Below, piece by piece: positions 35,216 to 43,375 of a stretch of DNA of 64,000 nucleotides. The DNA comes from Streptomyces kronopolitis. Lineage in GTDB: Bacteria > Actinomycetota > Actinomycetes > Streptomycetales > Streptomycetaceae. Made by a program: the position numbers and the translations under genes. Within the stretch, counting starts at the first letter, position 1; the number at the start of each line of letters is the position of its first letter. The notes below the pieces were generated by a model. That model worked only from the letters and a program-made list of their open reading frames with translations. It did no database searches and was not told where the DNA came from. The stretch is from NCBI RefSeq assembly GCF_014646275.1, contig NZ_BMND01000013.1:62001-126000 (forward strand), read 5' to 3'.

Positions 35216-36901
35216 ATGACGGCACTGGCAAGGGCGGCCGCCGCGCGCCCGTTGGACACTCCCCCACCGCTGCCGCTACTGCCCCGGCGACGGGGCGTCG
35301 AACTGGCCCTCCTGGCGGGCGCCGTCCTGATCAGCGTCTGCGGGTACGTCGTCGTGGGGCTCGCCCGGTGGCATGCGCTGCCGGCCGGGGCGCTGCGGTA
35401 CGGGGCAGGGCTCGGCGGGCTCGCGCTGCTGGCGCATCTCGCCGTCCGCTTCCGCGCCCCGTACGCCGATCCGCTGCTGCTGCCCACCGCGGTGCTGCTC
35501 AACGGGCTCGGGCTGGTGCTGATCTTCCGGCTCGATCTGGACACCCCGGCGGACCATGCCGCACCCACCCAGCTGGTGTGGTCGACGGTCGGGTTCGTGC
35601 TCTTCATCGCGGTGGTGGTGCTGCTGGACGACCACCGGACGCTGCAGCGGCACGCCGCGCGCTGTGCGGCGCTCGCGCTGCTGCTGATGGCCTCGCCGAT
35701 CCTCTTCCCCGCCGTCAACGGGGCGAAGATCTGGATCCGGCTGGCCGGATTCTCCATTCAGCCCGGTGAGTTCGCCAAGGTGCTGATCACCGTCTTCTTC
35801 GCGGCCTACCTCGCGGCCAACCGCGGGGTGCTGGCGCGCACCGGCCGCAGTATGGGGCGGTTGCAGCTGCCCGCCGGCCGGGTGCTGGGGCCGGTGGTGG
35901 CGATCTGGCTGGTCAGCGTGGCCGTGCTGGTCCTCGAACGGGATCTGGGGACCTCGCTGCTGTTCTTCGGGATCTTCGTCGTGCTGCTGTACGTGGCCAC
36001 CGGGCGGACCGGCTGGATCGCGGTCGGGCTGCTCCTGGCGGGCATCGGGGCGGCCGCCGTCGGCACGCTGGAGCCGCATGTGCACGTCCGGGTCGAGGAC
36101 TGGCAGCATCCGTTCGCCGGGATCGCGGCGGGCCAGGGGCCGGGGCAGCTCGCCCAGTCGCTGTTCGCGTTCGCGGCCGGCGGGATGTTCGGCACCGGCC
36201 TCGGCCAGGGGCACTCGTATCTGATCGGCTTCGCGATGAAGTCCGACTTCATCCTGGCGACGTTCGGCGAGGAGCTCGGGCTGGCCGGGCTGACCGCGCT
36301 GTTCCTGCTGTACGCGCTGCTGGTGGCCCGCGGCTACCGGGCCGCGCTCGGGCTGCCGGACGCGTTCGGCAGCCTGCTGGCGGTGGGCCTCGCGGCGCTC
36401 CCCGCCCTCCAGGTCTTCGTCATCGCGGGCGGGGTGATGGGGCTGATTCCGCTGACGGGGATGGCGATGCCGTTCCTCGCGCAGGGCGGGTCGTCGGTCG
36501 TCACCAACTGGATCATCGTCGCGCTGCTGCTGCGGATCAGTAACCGGGCGCGGATGCCGGGGAAGGAGGGGGAGGGCGAGACGGGAAAGGCGGGAGAGGC
36601 AGACGGCGGCTCCGCGGCGGGGGGCGCGGAGGCCGGTGGCTCGACGGCCGGGCCCCCTGCGGTCCCGGCAGGAGAGGCGGCGCACGGCGCGAGCGGTGCA
36701 GGGGCCCTGGCCGGGCGGGACGGGCTGTTCGGGTCGGGCAGCTGGGTGGTGGGCTTCCTGAAGCCGACCGGTTCCCCGGCGGCCCGGAGCCGGCCCCCGT
36801 CGGCCGCGTCCGCCCCTTCGTCCCCACCGGCCGCACCAGCCGCCCCCGCTGCCCCGGCCGCCCCCGCCGATGACGCCTCCGCCCCGGAGGCCGGCCGGTG
36901 A
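35216..36901 (+). CDS. SEDS-family peptidoglycan polymerase (RodA/FtsW type)
   Basis: Multi-span glycan polymerase using lipid II. About ten transmembrane helices are seen over residues 20-445, with the family segments NGAKIWIRLAGFSIQPGEFAKV, LERDLGTSLLFFG, the large extracellular loop containing GGMFGTGLGQGHS, FILATFGEELGL, and LTGMAMPFLAQGGSS near the C-terminus. The last 110 or so residues are an Ala/Pro/Gly-rich cytoplasmic tail. ATG 35216 has no ribosome binding site; TACGTT eight bases upstream may be a -10, so a leaderless transcript is possible. Its stop overlaps the following PBP start, making a SEDS-PBP pair outside the main division cluster. Confidence 0.93.
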   Translation: MTALARAAAARPLDTPPPLPLLPRRRGVELALLAGAVLISVCGYVVVGLARWHALPAGALRYGAGLGGLALLAHLAVRFRAPYADPLLLPTAVLLNGLGLVLIFRLDLDTPADHAAPTQLVWSTVGFVLFIAVVVLLDDHRTLQRHAARCAALALLLMASPILFPAVNGAKIWIRLAGFSIQPGEFAKVLITVFFAAYLAANRGVLARTGRSMGRLQLPAGRVLGPVVAIWLVSVAVLVLERDLGTSLLFFGIFVVLLYVATGRTGWIAVGLLLAGIGAAAVGTLEPHVHVRVEDWQHPFAGIAAGQGPGQLAQSLFAFAAGGMFGTGLGQGHSYLIGFAMKSDFILATFGEELGLAGLTALFLLYALLVARGYRAALGLPDAFGSLLAVGLAALPALQVFVIAGGVMGLIPLTGMAMPFLAQGGSSVVTNWIIVALLLRISNRARMPGKEGEGETGKAGEADGGSAAGGAEAGGSTAGPPAVPAGEAAHGASGAGALAGRDGLFGSGSWVVGFLKPTGSPAARSRPPSAASAPSSPPAAPAAPAAPAAPADDASAPEAGR

Positions 36902-38352
36902 TCCGCTGCATCCGGCACACCGCCGCCTTCTCGTTCCTGCTGCTCATGGCGCTGCTGGTCAACGCGGCCCGGGTGCAGATCCTGGAGACCGAGCACTACG
37001 GGAACAGCCCGGCCAACCGCCGCACCGCGATCGCCCGTTACGCGCAGCCGCGCGGTGCCCTGCTCGTAGCGGGCCGCCCGGTGACCGGTTCCCGGGACAG
37101 CGGCGGGCGGCTGCGCTACGAGCGCAGCTACACCGACGGCCCCCTGTACGCGCCGGTCACCGGCTACTCCTCGCAGATCTACGGGACCTCGCTGCTGGAG
37201 AGCGCCGAGGACGGGGTGCTCTCCGGCGCCGACGACCGGCTCGCGGCCTTCCCCTGGTGGGACCGTCTCACCGGAACCCACCGGGCGGGCGGCCGGGTCC
37301 ACACCACCATCGACCCCCGGATGCAGCGCGCCGCGTTCGAGGGCCTGGGGGACAAGAAGGGCGCGGTGGCCGCCATCGAGCCGCAGACCGGCCGGGTGCT
37401 GGCGCTGGTCAGCACGCCGTCGTACGACCCGGGTGAGCTGTCCGGCAACGGCCGGGCGGCCGGTGCGGCCTGGCGGCGGCTGAACGGTGCCGAGCGGCGG
37501 CCGATGCTCAACCGGGCCCTGGGGGAGACCTATCCGCCCGGGTCCACCTTCAAGGTCGTCACCGCGGCGGCCGCGCTGGAGAGCGGCGCGGTCACCGATA
37601 TCGACGCCCCGACGGACTCCCCCGACCCCTATCCGCTGCCCGGCACCGCCACCCGGCTCGGCAATGCCGCCAAGGGCTGTGCGGACGCCCCGCTCAAGGA
37701 CGCCTTCCGGGCCTCGTGCAACACCGTCTTCGCACGGCTGGGCGCCGAGGTCGGGCTGCGCGGCATGGCCGCCACCGCCCGGAAGTTCGGCTTCAACGAC
37801 CGCCGGCTGCGGATCCCCTCGCTCGTGGCGCCGAGCAACTTCGACACCCGGATGGACCCCTCGCAGGTCGCGCTGTCGGCCATCGGCCAGTACGACACCG
37901 CCGCCACGCCGCTCCAGATGGCGATGGTCTCGGCGGTGGTCGCCAACGGGGGGCGGCTGGCACCGCCGTACCTCGTCGACAAGGTGACCGACGCCCGGGG
38001 GGTGCTGGTCGAGGACGGTCCGCGCCCGGCCACCCGCCAGGTGATCGGCCCGGTCACGGCCCAGCAGCTCCAGGAGATGATGGTCGACGTGGTCGCGCAC
38101 GGCAGCGGCCGGCGCGCCGCGCTCAAGGGCGTCACGGTCGGCGGCAAGACGGGCACCGCGCAGCACGGGGTGCGCAACGAGGGCATGCCCTACGCCTGGT
38201 TCATCTCCTGGGCGCGGGCCAAGGACAGCTACCAGCCGGCCGTGGCGGTGGCCGTGGTGGTTGAGGACGCGGCCGCCGACCGCGCGGACATCAGCGGCGG
38301 CGGGAGCGCGGCGCCGATCGCGCAGGCGGTGATGGCGGCGGCGCTGGGCTGA
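36898..38352 (+). CDS. Class B penicillin-binding protein (transpeptidase)
   Basis: Membrane-anchored transpeptidase that cross-links peptidoglycan, partner of the preceding SEDS polymerase. An N-terminal transmembrane helix (residues about 8-24) is followed by a dimerisation/pedestal region and the transpeptidase domain. Active-site motifs are intact: SxxK at S216 (PPGSTFKVV), SxN at about 273 (ASCNTVF) and KTGT at about 417 (GGKTGTAQ). At 484 residues it is of the short PbpA type. GTG 36898 overlaps the SEDS stop (GTGA). No PASTA domains are present. Streptomycetes have several such pairs, some used in sporulation. Confidence 0.95.
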   Translation: MIRCIRHTAAFSFLLLMALLVNAARVQILETEHYGNSPANRRTAIARYAQPRGALLVAGRPVTGSRDSGGRLRYERSYTDGPLYAPVTGYSSQIYGTSLLESAEDGVLSGADDRLAAFPWWDRLTGTHRAGGRVHTTIDPRMQRAAFEGLGDKKGAVAAIEPQTGRVLALVSTPSYDPGELSGNGRAAGAAWRRLNGAERRPMLNRALGETYPPGSTFKVVTAAAALESGAVTDIDAPTDSPDPYPLPGTATRLGNAAKGCADAPLKDAFRASCNTVFARLGAEVGLRGMAATARKFGFNDRRLRIPSLVAPSNFDTRMDPSQVALSAIGQYDTAATPLQMAMVSAVVANGGRLAPPYLVDKVTDARGVLVEDGPRPATRQVIGPVTAQQLQEMMVDVVAHGSGRRAALKGVTVGGKTGTAQHGVRNEGMPYAWFISWARAKDSYQPAVAVAVVVEDAAADRADISGGGSAAPIAQAVMAAALG

Positions 38353-38432
38353 GGCGCGGTGCGCCGCCCCGTGCGGGATCGTGCGGCCGGACCCGCCGTC
38401 GCCCGGCCTCGGCGCCGGGTCACAATGGCCGT

Positions 38433-38918
38433 ATGGCTGATGCGATCCCGCCCATGGAACCGGCTCCGCCCCCGATGCTGTCCCTGGCCGAGGTGGAGGC
38501 GCTGGCCCGGCGGGTGCACTCCGGCCAGACCGACAAGGCCGGCCGCCCCTATACCGAGCATCTGGCCGCGGTCGCGGCGGGCGTGCGGGAGCGGGGCGGC
38601 AGCGAGGAGCAGATCGCCGCGGCCTGGCTGCACGACGCGGTCGAGGACGGGGCGCTGAGCCGTGAGTGGCTGGCCGGTGCGGCGCTGAGCCAGCCGGTCA
38701 AGGCGATGATCCTGGCGGTCACCAAGGCGCCGGACGAACCGGTCGAGGAGTACACCGCCCGCATCCTGGCCACCCCCGGGGCGCTGCTGATCAAGGAGTC
38801 GGATCTGGCGCACAACGCCGATCCGGAGCGGCTGGCCGTCCTGGACGCGCCGACCCGGGAGCGGCTGGCGGAGAAGTACGCGCGGGTGCGGGCCCTGCTG
38901 GGGCTGACCGGCCCGTGA
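38433..38918 (+). CDS. HD-domain hydrolase related to (p)ppGpp hydrolases
   Basis: A 161-residue single HD domain. Metal ligands of the RelA/SpoT hydrolase type are recognisable: H29 (RRVHSGQ), H43 (YTEHLAAV), H67-D68 (WLHDAVEDG, with the ED pair seen in SpoT) and D124 (KESDLAHNAD). There is no synthetase, TGS or ACT domain. It could be a small alarmone hydrolase or act on another nucleotide. ATG 38433 lacks a strong ribosome binding site. The gene stands alone between the PBP and an ABC ATPase. Confidence 0.82.
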   Translation: MADAIPPMEPAPPPMLSLAEVEALARRVHSGQTDKAGRPYTEHLAAVAAGVRERGGSEEQIAAAWLHDAVEDGALSREWLAGAALSQPVKAMILAVTKAPDEPVEEYTARILATPGALLIKESDLAHNADPERLAVLDAPTRERLAEKYARVRALLGLTGP

Positions 38919-39018
38919 CCGGCGCGGGGCCCGGCCGCCGGGCGGCCGCGACCGGCCCCGGGGGTCCACACATCGGACAGCTCCGCAGAAAGGTGTCATA
39001 CGCAGCTAGTCTGCGGTG

Positions 39019-39876
39019 ATGACCACTCCGCAGCCTTCGCCGCCCCCGGAGCCCGCGCCGTCCGCACCGCCGCCGGACCCGGGAGCCGCCCGTGTGATCG
39101 CCGCCCTGGAGGGCGTCGGCGTCCGCCGGCACACCACGGGGCAGGTCATCCTCGACGCCGTCGACTGGACCGTGCGGTCCGGTGAGCACTGGGCGCTGCT
39201 CGGCGCGAACGGTGCCGGCAAGACCACCGTGCTGCGCCTCGTGGGGGCGCTGATGTTCCCCACCGTCGGCAGCGTCGAGGTGCTGGGCCACCGGCTCGGC
39301 TCGGTGGACGTGCGGGAACTGCGCGCCGCCATCGGCCTGGTCTCCGGCGCGCAGAAGGTCCCACAGGACGCGACCGGCCACACCGTCGTGCTGACCGGCG
39401 CGACCGGCACCGTGCAGCCGCTGTGGCGGAAGTACGACGGGGCCACCCGTGAGCGCGCCCATGAGCTGCTCGCCGAACTGGACTGCAAGGAGCTGGCGGA
39501 CCGGCCGTACGGGGTGTGCTCGGGCGGCCAGCGGGCCCGGATCCTGATCGCCCGCGCGCTGATGGCCGAGCCCCGGCTGCTGCTGCTCGACGAGCCGTTC
39601 AACGCGCTCGACCTGCCCTCCCGCGAGGACCTGATCGACGCGCTGCACCGGCTGGCGGCGGGGCGGCCGGAGCTGTCGACGGTGACGGTCACCCATCACC
39701 TGGAGGAGCTGTCCCCGGCCATCGGCCACGCCCTGCTGCTGCGCGAGGGCCGGGTGCAGGCGCGCGGCCCGGTGGACGAGGTGCTGACCGGGGCGCGGAT
39801 GACGGCCTGCTTCGGCCGGCCGATCGAGGTCTCGCGGCACGAGGGGCGCTGGCTGGCGCGGTCGGGGAAGCGCTGA
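39019..39876 (+). CDS. ABC transporter ATP-binding protein
   Basis: A 285-residue ATPase with Walker A GANGAGKTT (about residues 62-70), a Q-loop region at GLVSGAQKV, the signature CSGGQRARI, Walker B LLLLDEPF and the switch His in TVTHHLEEL. A 30-residue Pro-rich N-terminus precedes it. No permease gene is next to it. The closest relatives by sequence style are ModF/PhnK-like lone ATPases, so the substrate is unknown. ATG 39019 (or GTG 39016) is only 7 bases after TAGTCT, which could be a -10 of a leaderless transcript. Confidence 0.88.
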   Translation: MTTPQPSPPPEPAPSAPPPDPGAARVIAALEGVGVRRHTTGQVILDAVDWTVRSGEHWALLGANGAGKTTVLRLVGALMFPTVGSVEVLGHRLGSVDVRELRAAIGLVSGAQKVPQDATGHTVVLTGATGTVQPLWRKYDGATRERAHELLAELDCKELADRPYGVCSGGQRARILIARALMAEPRLLLLDEPFNALDLPSREDLIDALHRLAAGRPELSTVTVTHHLEELSPAIGHALLLREGRVQARGPVDEVLTGARMTACFGRPIEVSRHEGRWLARSGKR

Positions 39877-39998
39877 CCCGCTGAACCGGGGCGGGGCCGC
39901 GCTGATCCGGTGCGGGGCCGTGCCGGGCCGTCGCACCCCGCGAGCCCGTCCCATCCCACCGGCCCGTCCCATCCCACCGGCCCGGCCCGCCCCGCCGG

Positions 39999-41108
39999 TC
40001 AGTCCTGCGCCGCCCCCTCCTCGATGGCCGCCGCGACCTCCGCCGTACGGGCCTGCTCCTCGGCCGCGAAGCGCTCGGCGTCCAGCTTCTCGGCGAGTTC
40101 CTCGTCCTCGGCCATCAGCAGATCGAGGTTGGAATCGCCCATCTCGAAGACGCCCATGTCCACATAGGCGCGCTGGAGGCGCTCGCCCCACAGCCCGATG
40201 TCCTTGACGCAGGGCACGATGCGGCTGAACAGCAGTTTCCGGAAGAGGTGCAGGAACTCGGAGTTCTCGGTGAATTCGGCGGCCTCCTTCGACGGAATAC
40301 CGAAGTTCTCCAGGACTTCCAGGCCGCGCAGCCGGTCGCGCATCAAGTAGCAGCCCTCGATGACGAATTCCTCGCGCTCGCGGAGTTCGGCGTCGGTGAG
40401 CTGCCGGTAGTAATCGCGCAGCGCCATGCGTCCGAAGGCGACGTGCCGCGCCTCGTCCTGCATGACATAGGCGAGGATCTGCTTGGGCAGGGGCTTGGTG
40501 GTGGTGTCGCGGATCATGCCGAATGCGGCCAGCGCCAGGCCCTCGATCAGCACCTGCATTCCGAGGTACGGCATGTCCCAGCGGGAATCCTTCAGGGTGT
40601 CGGACAGCAGCGCCTGGAGGTTGTCATTGATCGGGTAGAGCATCCCGACCTTTTCCTGGAGGAAGCGGCTGTAGATCTCGGCGTGCCGGGCCTCGTCCAT
40701 GGTCTGGGTGGCGGAGTAGAACTTCGCGTCGAGGTCCGGGACGGATTCGACGATCCGGGCCGCGCAGACCATCGCGCCCTGCTCACCGTGGAGGAACTGG
40801 CTGAACTGCCAGGAGGTGTAGTGCCGGCGCAGATCGCCGCGGTCCTTCTCGGTCATCTTGTCCCAGTACCGGGTCCCGTACAGGGACATGGACTCGTCCG
40901 GGGTGCCGAGCGGGTCCTGGGGGTCCACTTCGAGGTCCCAGTCGATCCGCAGGGTGGCGTCCCACTGCTTGTCCTTGCCCTTCTGGTAGAGCGCGAGCAG
41001 CCGTTCGCGTCCGTCGTCGTAGTCCCAGCTGAAGCGGGCCGCGCCGGAGGCGGGCACCTTCCACACGGGGTCGCCTGGGTCGTGCACATAGAGGTCTCGG
41101 GTCGACAC
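39999..41108 (-). CDS. Ferritin-like diiron carboxylate protein
   Basis: A 369-residue all-helical protein with the classical four-helix diiron ligand set: E109 (FLHGEQGAM), E139 and H142 (MDEARHAEIY), E189 (VLIEGLALAAF), and E219 and H222 (QDEARHVAFGR). This E, ExxH, E, ExxH pattern is that of ribonucleotide reductase R2-like and bacterial oxygenase proteins. No radical Tyr can be assigned with confidence. Start GTG 41108 has GAGGAGG upstream. It is divergent from an AurF-type gene with 166 bp between, which suggests related function or shared regulation. It may be an oxygenase; the substrate is unknown. Confidence 0.85.
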   Translation of the reverse strand: MSTRDLYVHDPGDPVWKVPASGAARFSWDYDDGRERLLALYQKGKDKQWDATLRIDWDLEVDPQDPLGTPDESMSLYGTRYWDKMTEKDRGDLRRHYTSWQFSQFLHGEQGAMVCAARIVESVPDLDAKFYSATQTMDEARHAEIYSRFLQEKVGMLYPINDNLQALLSDTLKDSRWDMPYLGMQVLIEGLALAAFGMIRDTTTKPLPKQILAYVMQDEARHVAFGRMALRDYYRQLTDAELREREEFVIEGCYLMRDRLRGLEVLENFGIPSKEAAEFTENSEFLHLFRKLLFSRIVPCVKDIGLWGERLQRAYVDMGVFEMGDSNLDLLMAEDEELAEKLDAERFAAEEQARTAEVAAAIEEGAAQD

Positions 41109-41204
41109 GGACGCCTCCTCGGCTCGCCAAACGCCTTGTCACGGGCGGTCGTTGGCAGGCTCACACGCTTCTTACCGGCGGGTCAATAAGTCGCGCACGG
41201 GGGA

Positions 41205-41233
41205 TTGACGCGCTTGCTGACAAGCAGTCTCAT
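41205..41233 (+). promoter_or_regulatory. Promoter with inverted repeat before the AurF-type gene
   Basis: TTGACG at 41205-41210 and TCTCAT at 41228-41233 are 17 bp apart. The spacer contains GCTTG-CTGA-CAAGC at 41212-41225. An inverted repeat between -35 and -10 is a common TetR-type operator position, and a TetR gene follows the AurF-type gene. The -10 match is weak. Confidence 0.45.
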
Positions 41234-41274
41234 AAGAGGGAACGCGGGAAACCCAGGAGCGAGGTAGCCAGATC

Positions 41275-42222
41275 ATGACGAGCGCGCCCACCGACATGAC
41301 CGAGACGGACACCGAGGTCCTGCGGGACGCCCTCGGTCTGCTCAAGGACCGGGAGCAGGTCGCCGAGCGGCTGCTGGACTCCTCCGCCCGGCACTCCTTC
41401 GACCCCGACACCGAACTCGACTGGGACGCGCCCCTGGAGGAGGACAAGTGGTTCTGGCCGCCGGAGCTGGTCTCGCTCTACGACACCCCGCTGTGGCGGA
41501 GGATGTCCCTGGAGCAGCAGCAGGACCTCGCCCGGCACGAGGCCGCCTCGCTCGCCTCGCTGGGCATCTGGTTCGAGATCATCCTGATGCAGCTGCTGGT
41601 GCGGCACATCTACGACAAGCCGGTGACCAGCGCGCACGTCCGCTACGCGCTCACCGAGATCGCCGATGAGTGCCGGCACTCCAAGATGTTCGCCCGCATG
41701 ATCCACAAGGGCGGCACCCCCGCGTACCCGGTCTCGCGGGTGCACCACAACCTCGCCCGCGTCCTCAAGACCGTCTCCACCACCCCGGGTTCGTTCGCCT
41801 GCACCCTGCTCGGCGAGGAGATCCTGGACTGGATGCAGCGGCTGACCTTCCCGGACGAGCGGGTGCAGCCGATCGTGCGCGGGGTGACCCGCATCCATGT
41901 CGTCGAGGAGGCCCGGCACGTGCGCTACGCCCGTGAGGAGCTGCGCCGCCAGATGATCACCGCACCGCGCTGGGAGCGGGAGTTGACCCGGGTCAGCTCC
42001 GGCGAGGCGGCCCGGGTCTTCTCGCTCGCCTTCGTCAACCCCGACGTCTACTCCCGGGTCGGGCTGGACCGGCGCGCGGCCCTCGCCCAGGTCAAGGCCA
42101 GCGGCCACCGCCGCGAGGTGATGCAGTCCGGCGCGAAGCGGCTCACCGACTTCCTGGACGACATCGGCGTACTGAGCGGCGTGGGACGCAGGTTGTGGCG
42201 CCGCTCGGGCCTGCTGGCCTGA
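41275..42222 (+). CDS. AurF-family diiron N-oxygenase-like protein
   Basis: A 315-residue member of the p-aminobenzoate N-oxygenase (AurF) family. All seven iron ligands known from AurF can be placed: E101 (WFEIILMQ), E132 and H135 (ADECRHS), E181 (LGEEILD), H208, E212 and H215 (RIHVVEEARH). The spacing H-4-E-3-H and E-27-H equals that of AurF. The enzyme therefore likely binds two irons and oxidises an amine or other group; the substrate is unknown. ATG 41275 follows CAGGAGCGAGG. The TetR regulator begins 10 bp after its stop. Confidence 0.88.
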   Translation: MTSAPTDMTETDTEVLRDALGLLKDREQVAERLLDSSARHSFDPDTELDWDAPLEEDKWFWPPELVSLYDTPLWRRMSLEQQQDLARHEAASLASLGIWFEIILMQLLVRHIYDKPVTSAHVRYALTEIADECRHSKMFARMIHKGGTPAYPVSRVHHNLARVLKTVSTTPGSFACTLLGEEILDWMQRLTFPDERVQPIVRGVTRIHVVEEARHVRYAREELRRQMITAPRWERELTRVSSGEAARVFSLAFVNPDVYSRVGLDRRAALAQVKASGHRREVMQSGAKRLTDFLDDIGVLSGVGRRLWRRSGLLA

Positions 42223-42231
42223 AGGATCCTT

Positions 42232-43035
42232 GTGAACCGTCCGGTAACCGAGCGGCTGTCCGAAGCGGAATCCGGGCCGGATACGCTGCTGTTCATGAAC
42301 GGCAGCGGCACCGCCCCAGCAGTACCCCGACCCGCCTACCGCAGGCTGAGCGTCGAGCAGCGCCGCAGCCAACTGCTCACCGCCGCCCTGGGCCTGTTCG
42401 CCCAGCGCGCCCCCGAGGACGTCTCGCTGGACGACGTGGCGAACGCGGCCGAGGTCTCACGCCCGCTGGTCTACCGCTACTTCCCCGGCGGCAAGCAGCA
42501 GTTGTACGAGGCCGCGCTGCGCAGCGCGGCCGACATGCTGGAGCGCTGCTTCGCCGAGCCGGAGAGCGGACCGCTGACCCAGCGGCTGTCGCGCGCGCTG
42601 GATCGCTATCTGGCGTTCGTCGACGAGCACGACGCGGGCTTCAGCGCGCTGCTCCAGGGCGGCAGCGTCGTGGAGACCGCCCGCACCGGCGCCATCGTGG
42701 ACGAGGTGCGGCGGGCCGCGGCCGACCAGATCCTGCGGCATCTGGGCGAGCCCGAGCCGGGCCTGCGGCTGCGGATGACCGTGCGCATGTGGATCACGGC
42801 CGTCGAGGGCGCCTCGCTGATCTGGCTCGACGAGGACAAGCAGCCGGGCCTCGACGAGCTGCGGGACTGGCTGGTCGACCACTTCATCGCCCTGCTGACC
42901 GCGACCGCGGCCCGCGATACGCAGACCGCCCGGGTGACGCGGGCTGCGCTGAAGCTGGAGGCCGCCGACGGCCCGGCCGGCGCGCTGGCCCGCCGGCTGC
43001 TGCCCGTGGTGAGCGACGCCACGCATCTGCTGTGA
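42232..43035 (+). CDS. TetR-family transcriptional regulator
   Basis: A 267-residue regulator (246 if ATG 42295 is used). The N-terminal helix-turn-helix reads LTAALGLFAQRAPEDVSLDDVANAAEVS RPLVYRYFPGGKQQLYEAAL across two neighbouring segments, typical of TetR; the C-terminal ligand domain has no assignable effector. GTG 42232 has GAAGGA six bases upstream, right after the AurF-type stop, so the two are likely one transcript. The alternative ATG 42295 is preceded by TACGCT and could serve a leaderless transcript. The inverted repeat at 41212-41225 is a candidate binding site. Confidence 0.85.
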   Translation: MNRPVTERLSEAESGPDTLLFMNGSGTAPAVPRPAYRRLSVEQRRSQLLTAALGLFAQRAPEDVSLDDVANAAEVSRPLVYRYFPGGKQQLYEAALRSAADMLERCFAEPESGPLTQRLSRALDRYLAFVDEHDAGFSALLQGGSVVETARTGAIVDEVRRAAADQILRHLGEPEPGLRLRMTVRMWITAVEGASLIWLDEDKQPGLDELRDWLVDHFIALLTATAARDTQTARVTRAALKLEAADGPAGALARRLLPVVSDATHLL

Positions 43036-43071
43036 GCTGCCGCCCCGCAGTGTCGGTGGGAGACTGACGGC

Positions 43072-43335
43072 GTGCGAAGCGAGAACACCCCGTTCGTCGG
43101 CGGGCCGCTGGACGGCCGGGTACTGCCCGTACTGGTCGGCATGACCGGGCAGCCGCCGAAGACCTACGAGGTCCCGGTGCCGGACGACGGCCAGGGGCCG
43201 CCGCGGCGGTATGTCTACCGGCGGGTGCCGGGGCGGGTGGGCCGGCTGGGGCTGCCGAGCGGCTGGCGCTACGAGTACGACCCGGAGGCCGAGGCCGGCG
43301 ACGGGCCGCGGTGGCCCTGGCGCAGGCCCCGCTGA
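43072..43335 (+). CDS. Small conserved-looking protein, function unknown
   Basis: An 87-residue basic, Pro/Arg/Tyr-rich protein starting at GTG 43072 with GGAG upstream. It contains GGPLDGRVLPV and YEVPVPDDG, and ends with Trp/Arg-rich DGPRWPWRRPR. The GGPLDG motif occurs in many small actinobacterial and phage proteins of unknown role. No transmembrane segment or signal peptide. It lies 36 bp after the TetR gene. Confidence 0.6.
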   Translation: MRSENTPFVGGPLDGRVLPVLVGMTGQPPKTYEVPVPDDGQGPPRRYVYRRVPGRVGRLGLPSGWRYEYDPEAEAGDGPRWPWRRPR

Positions 43336-43375
43336 GCGGTGCGCCCCGCGCGAGGGGGGGCGCACCGCCGAGGGA

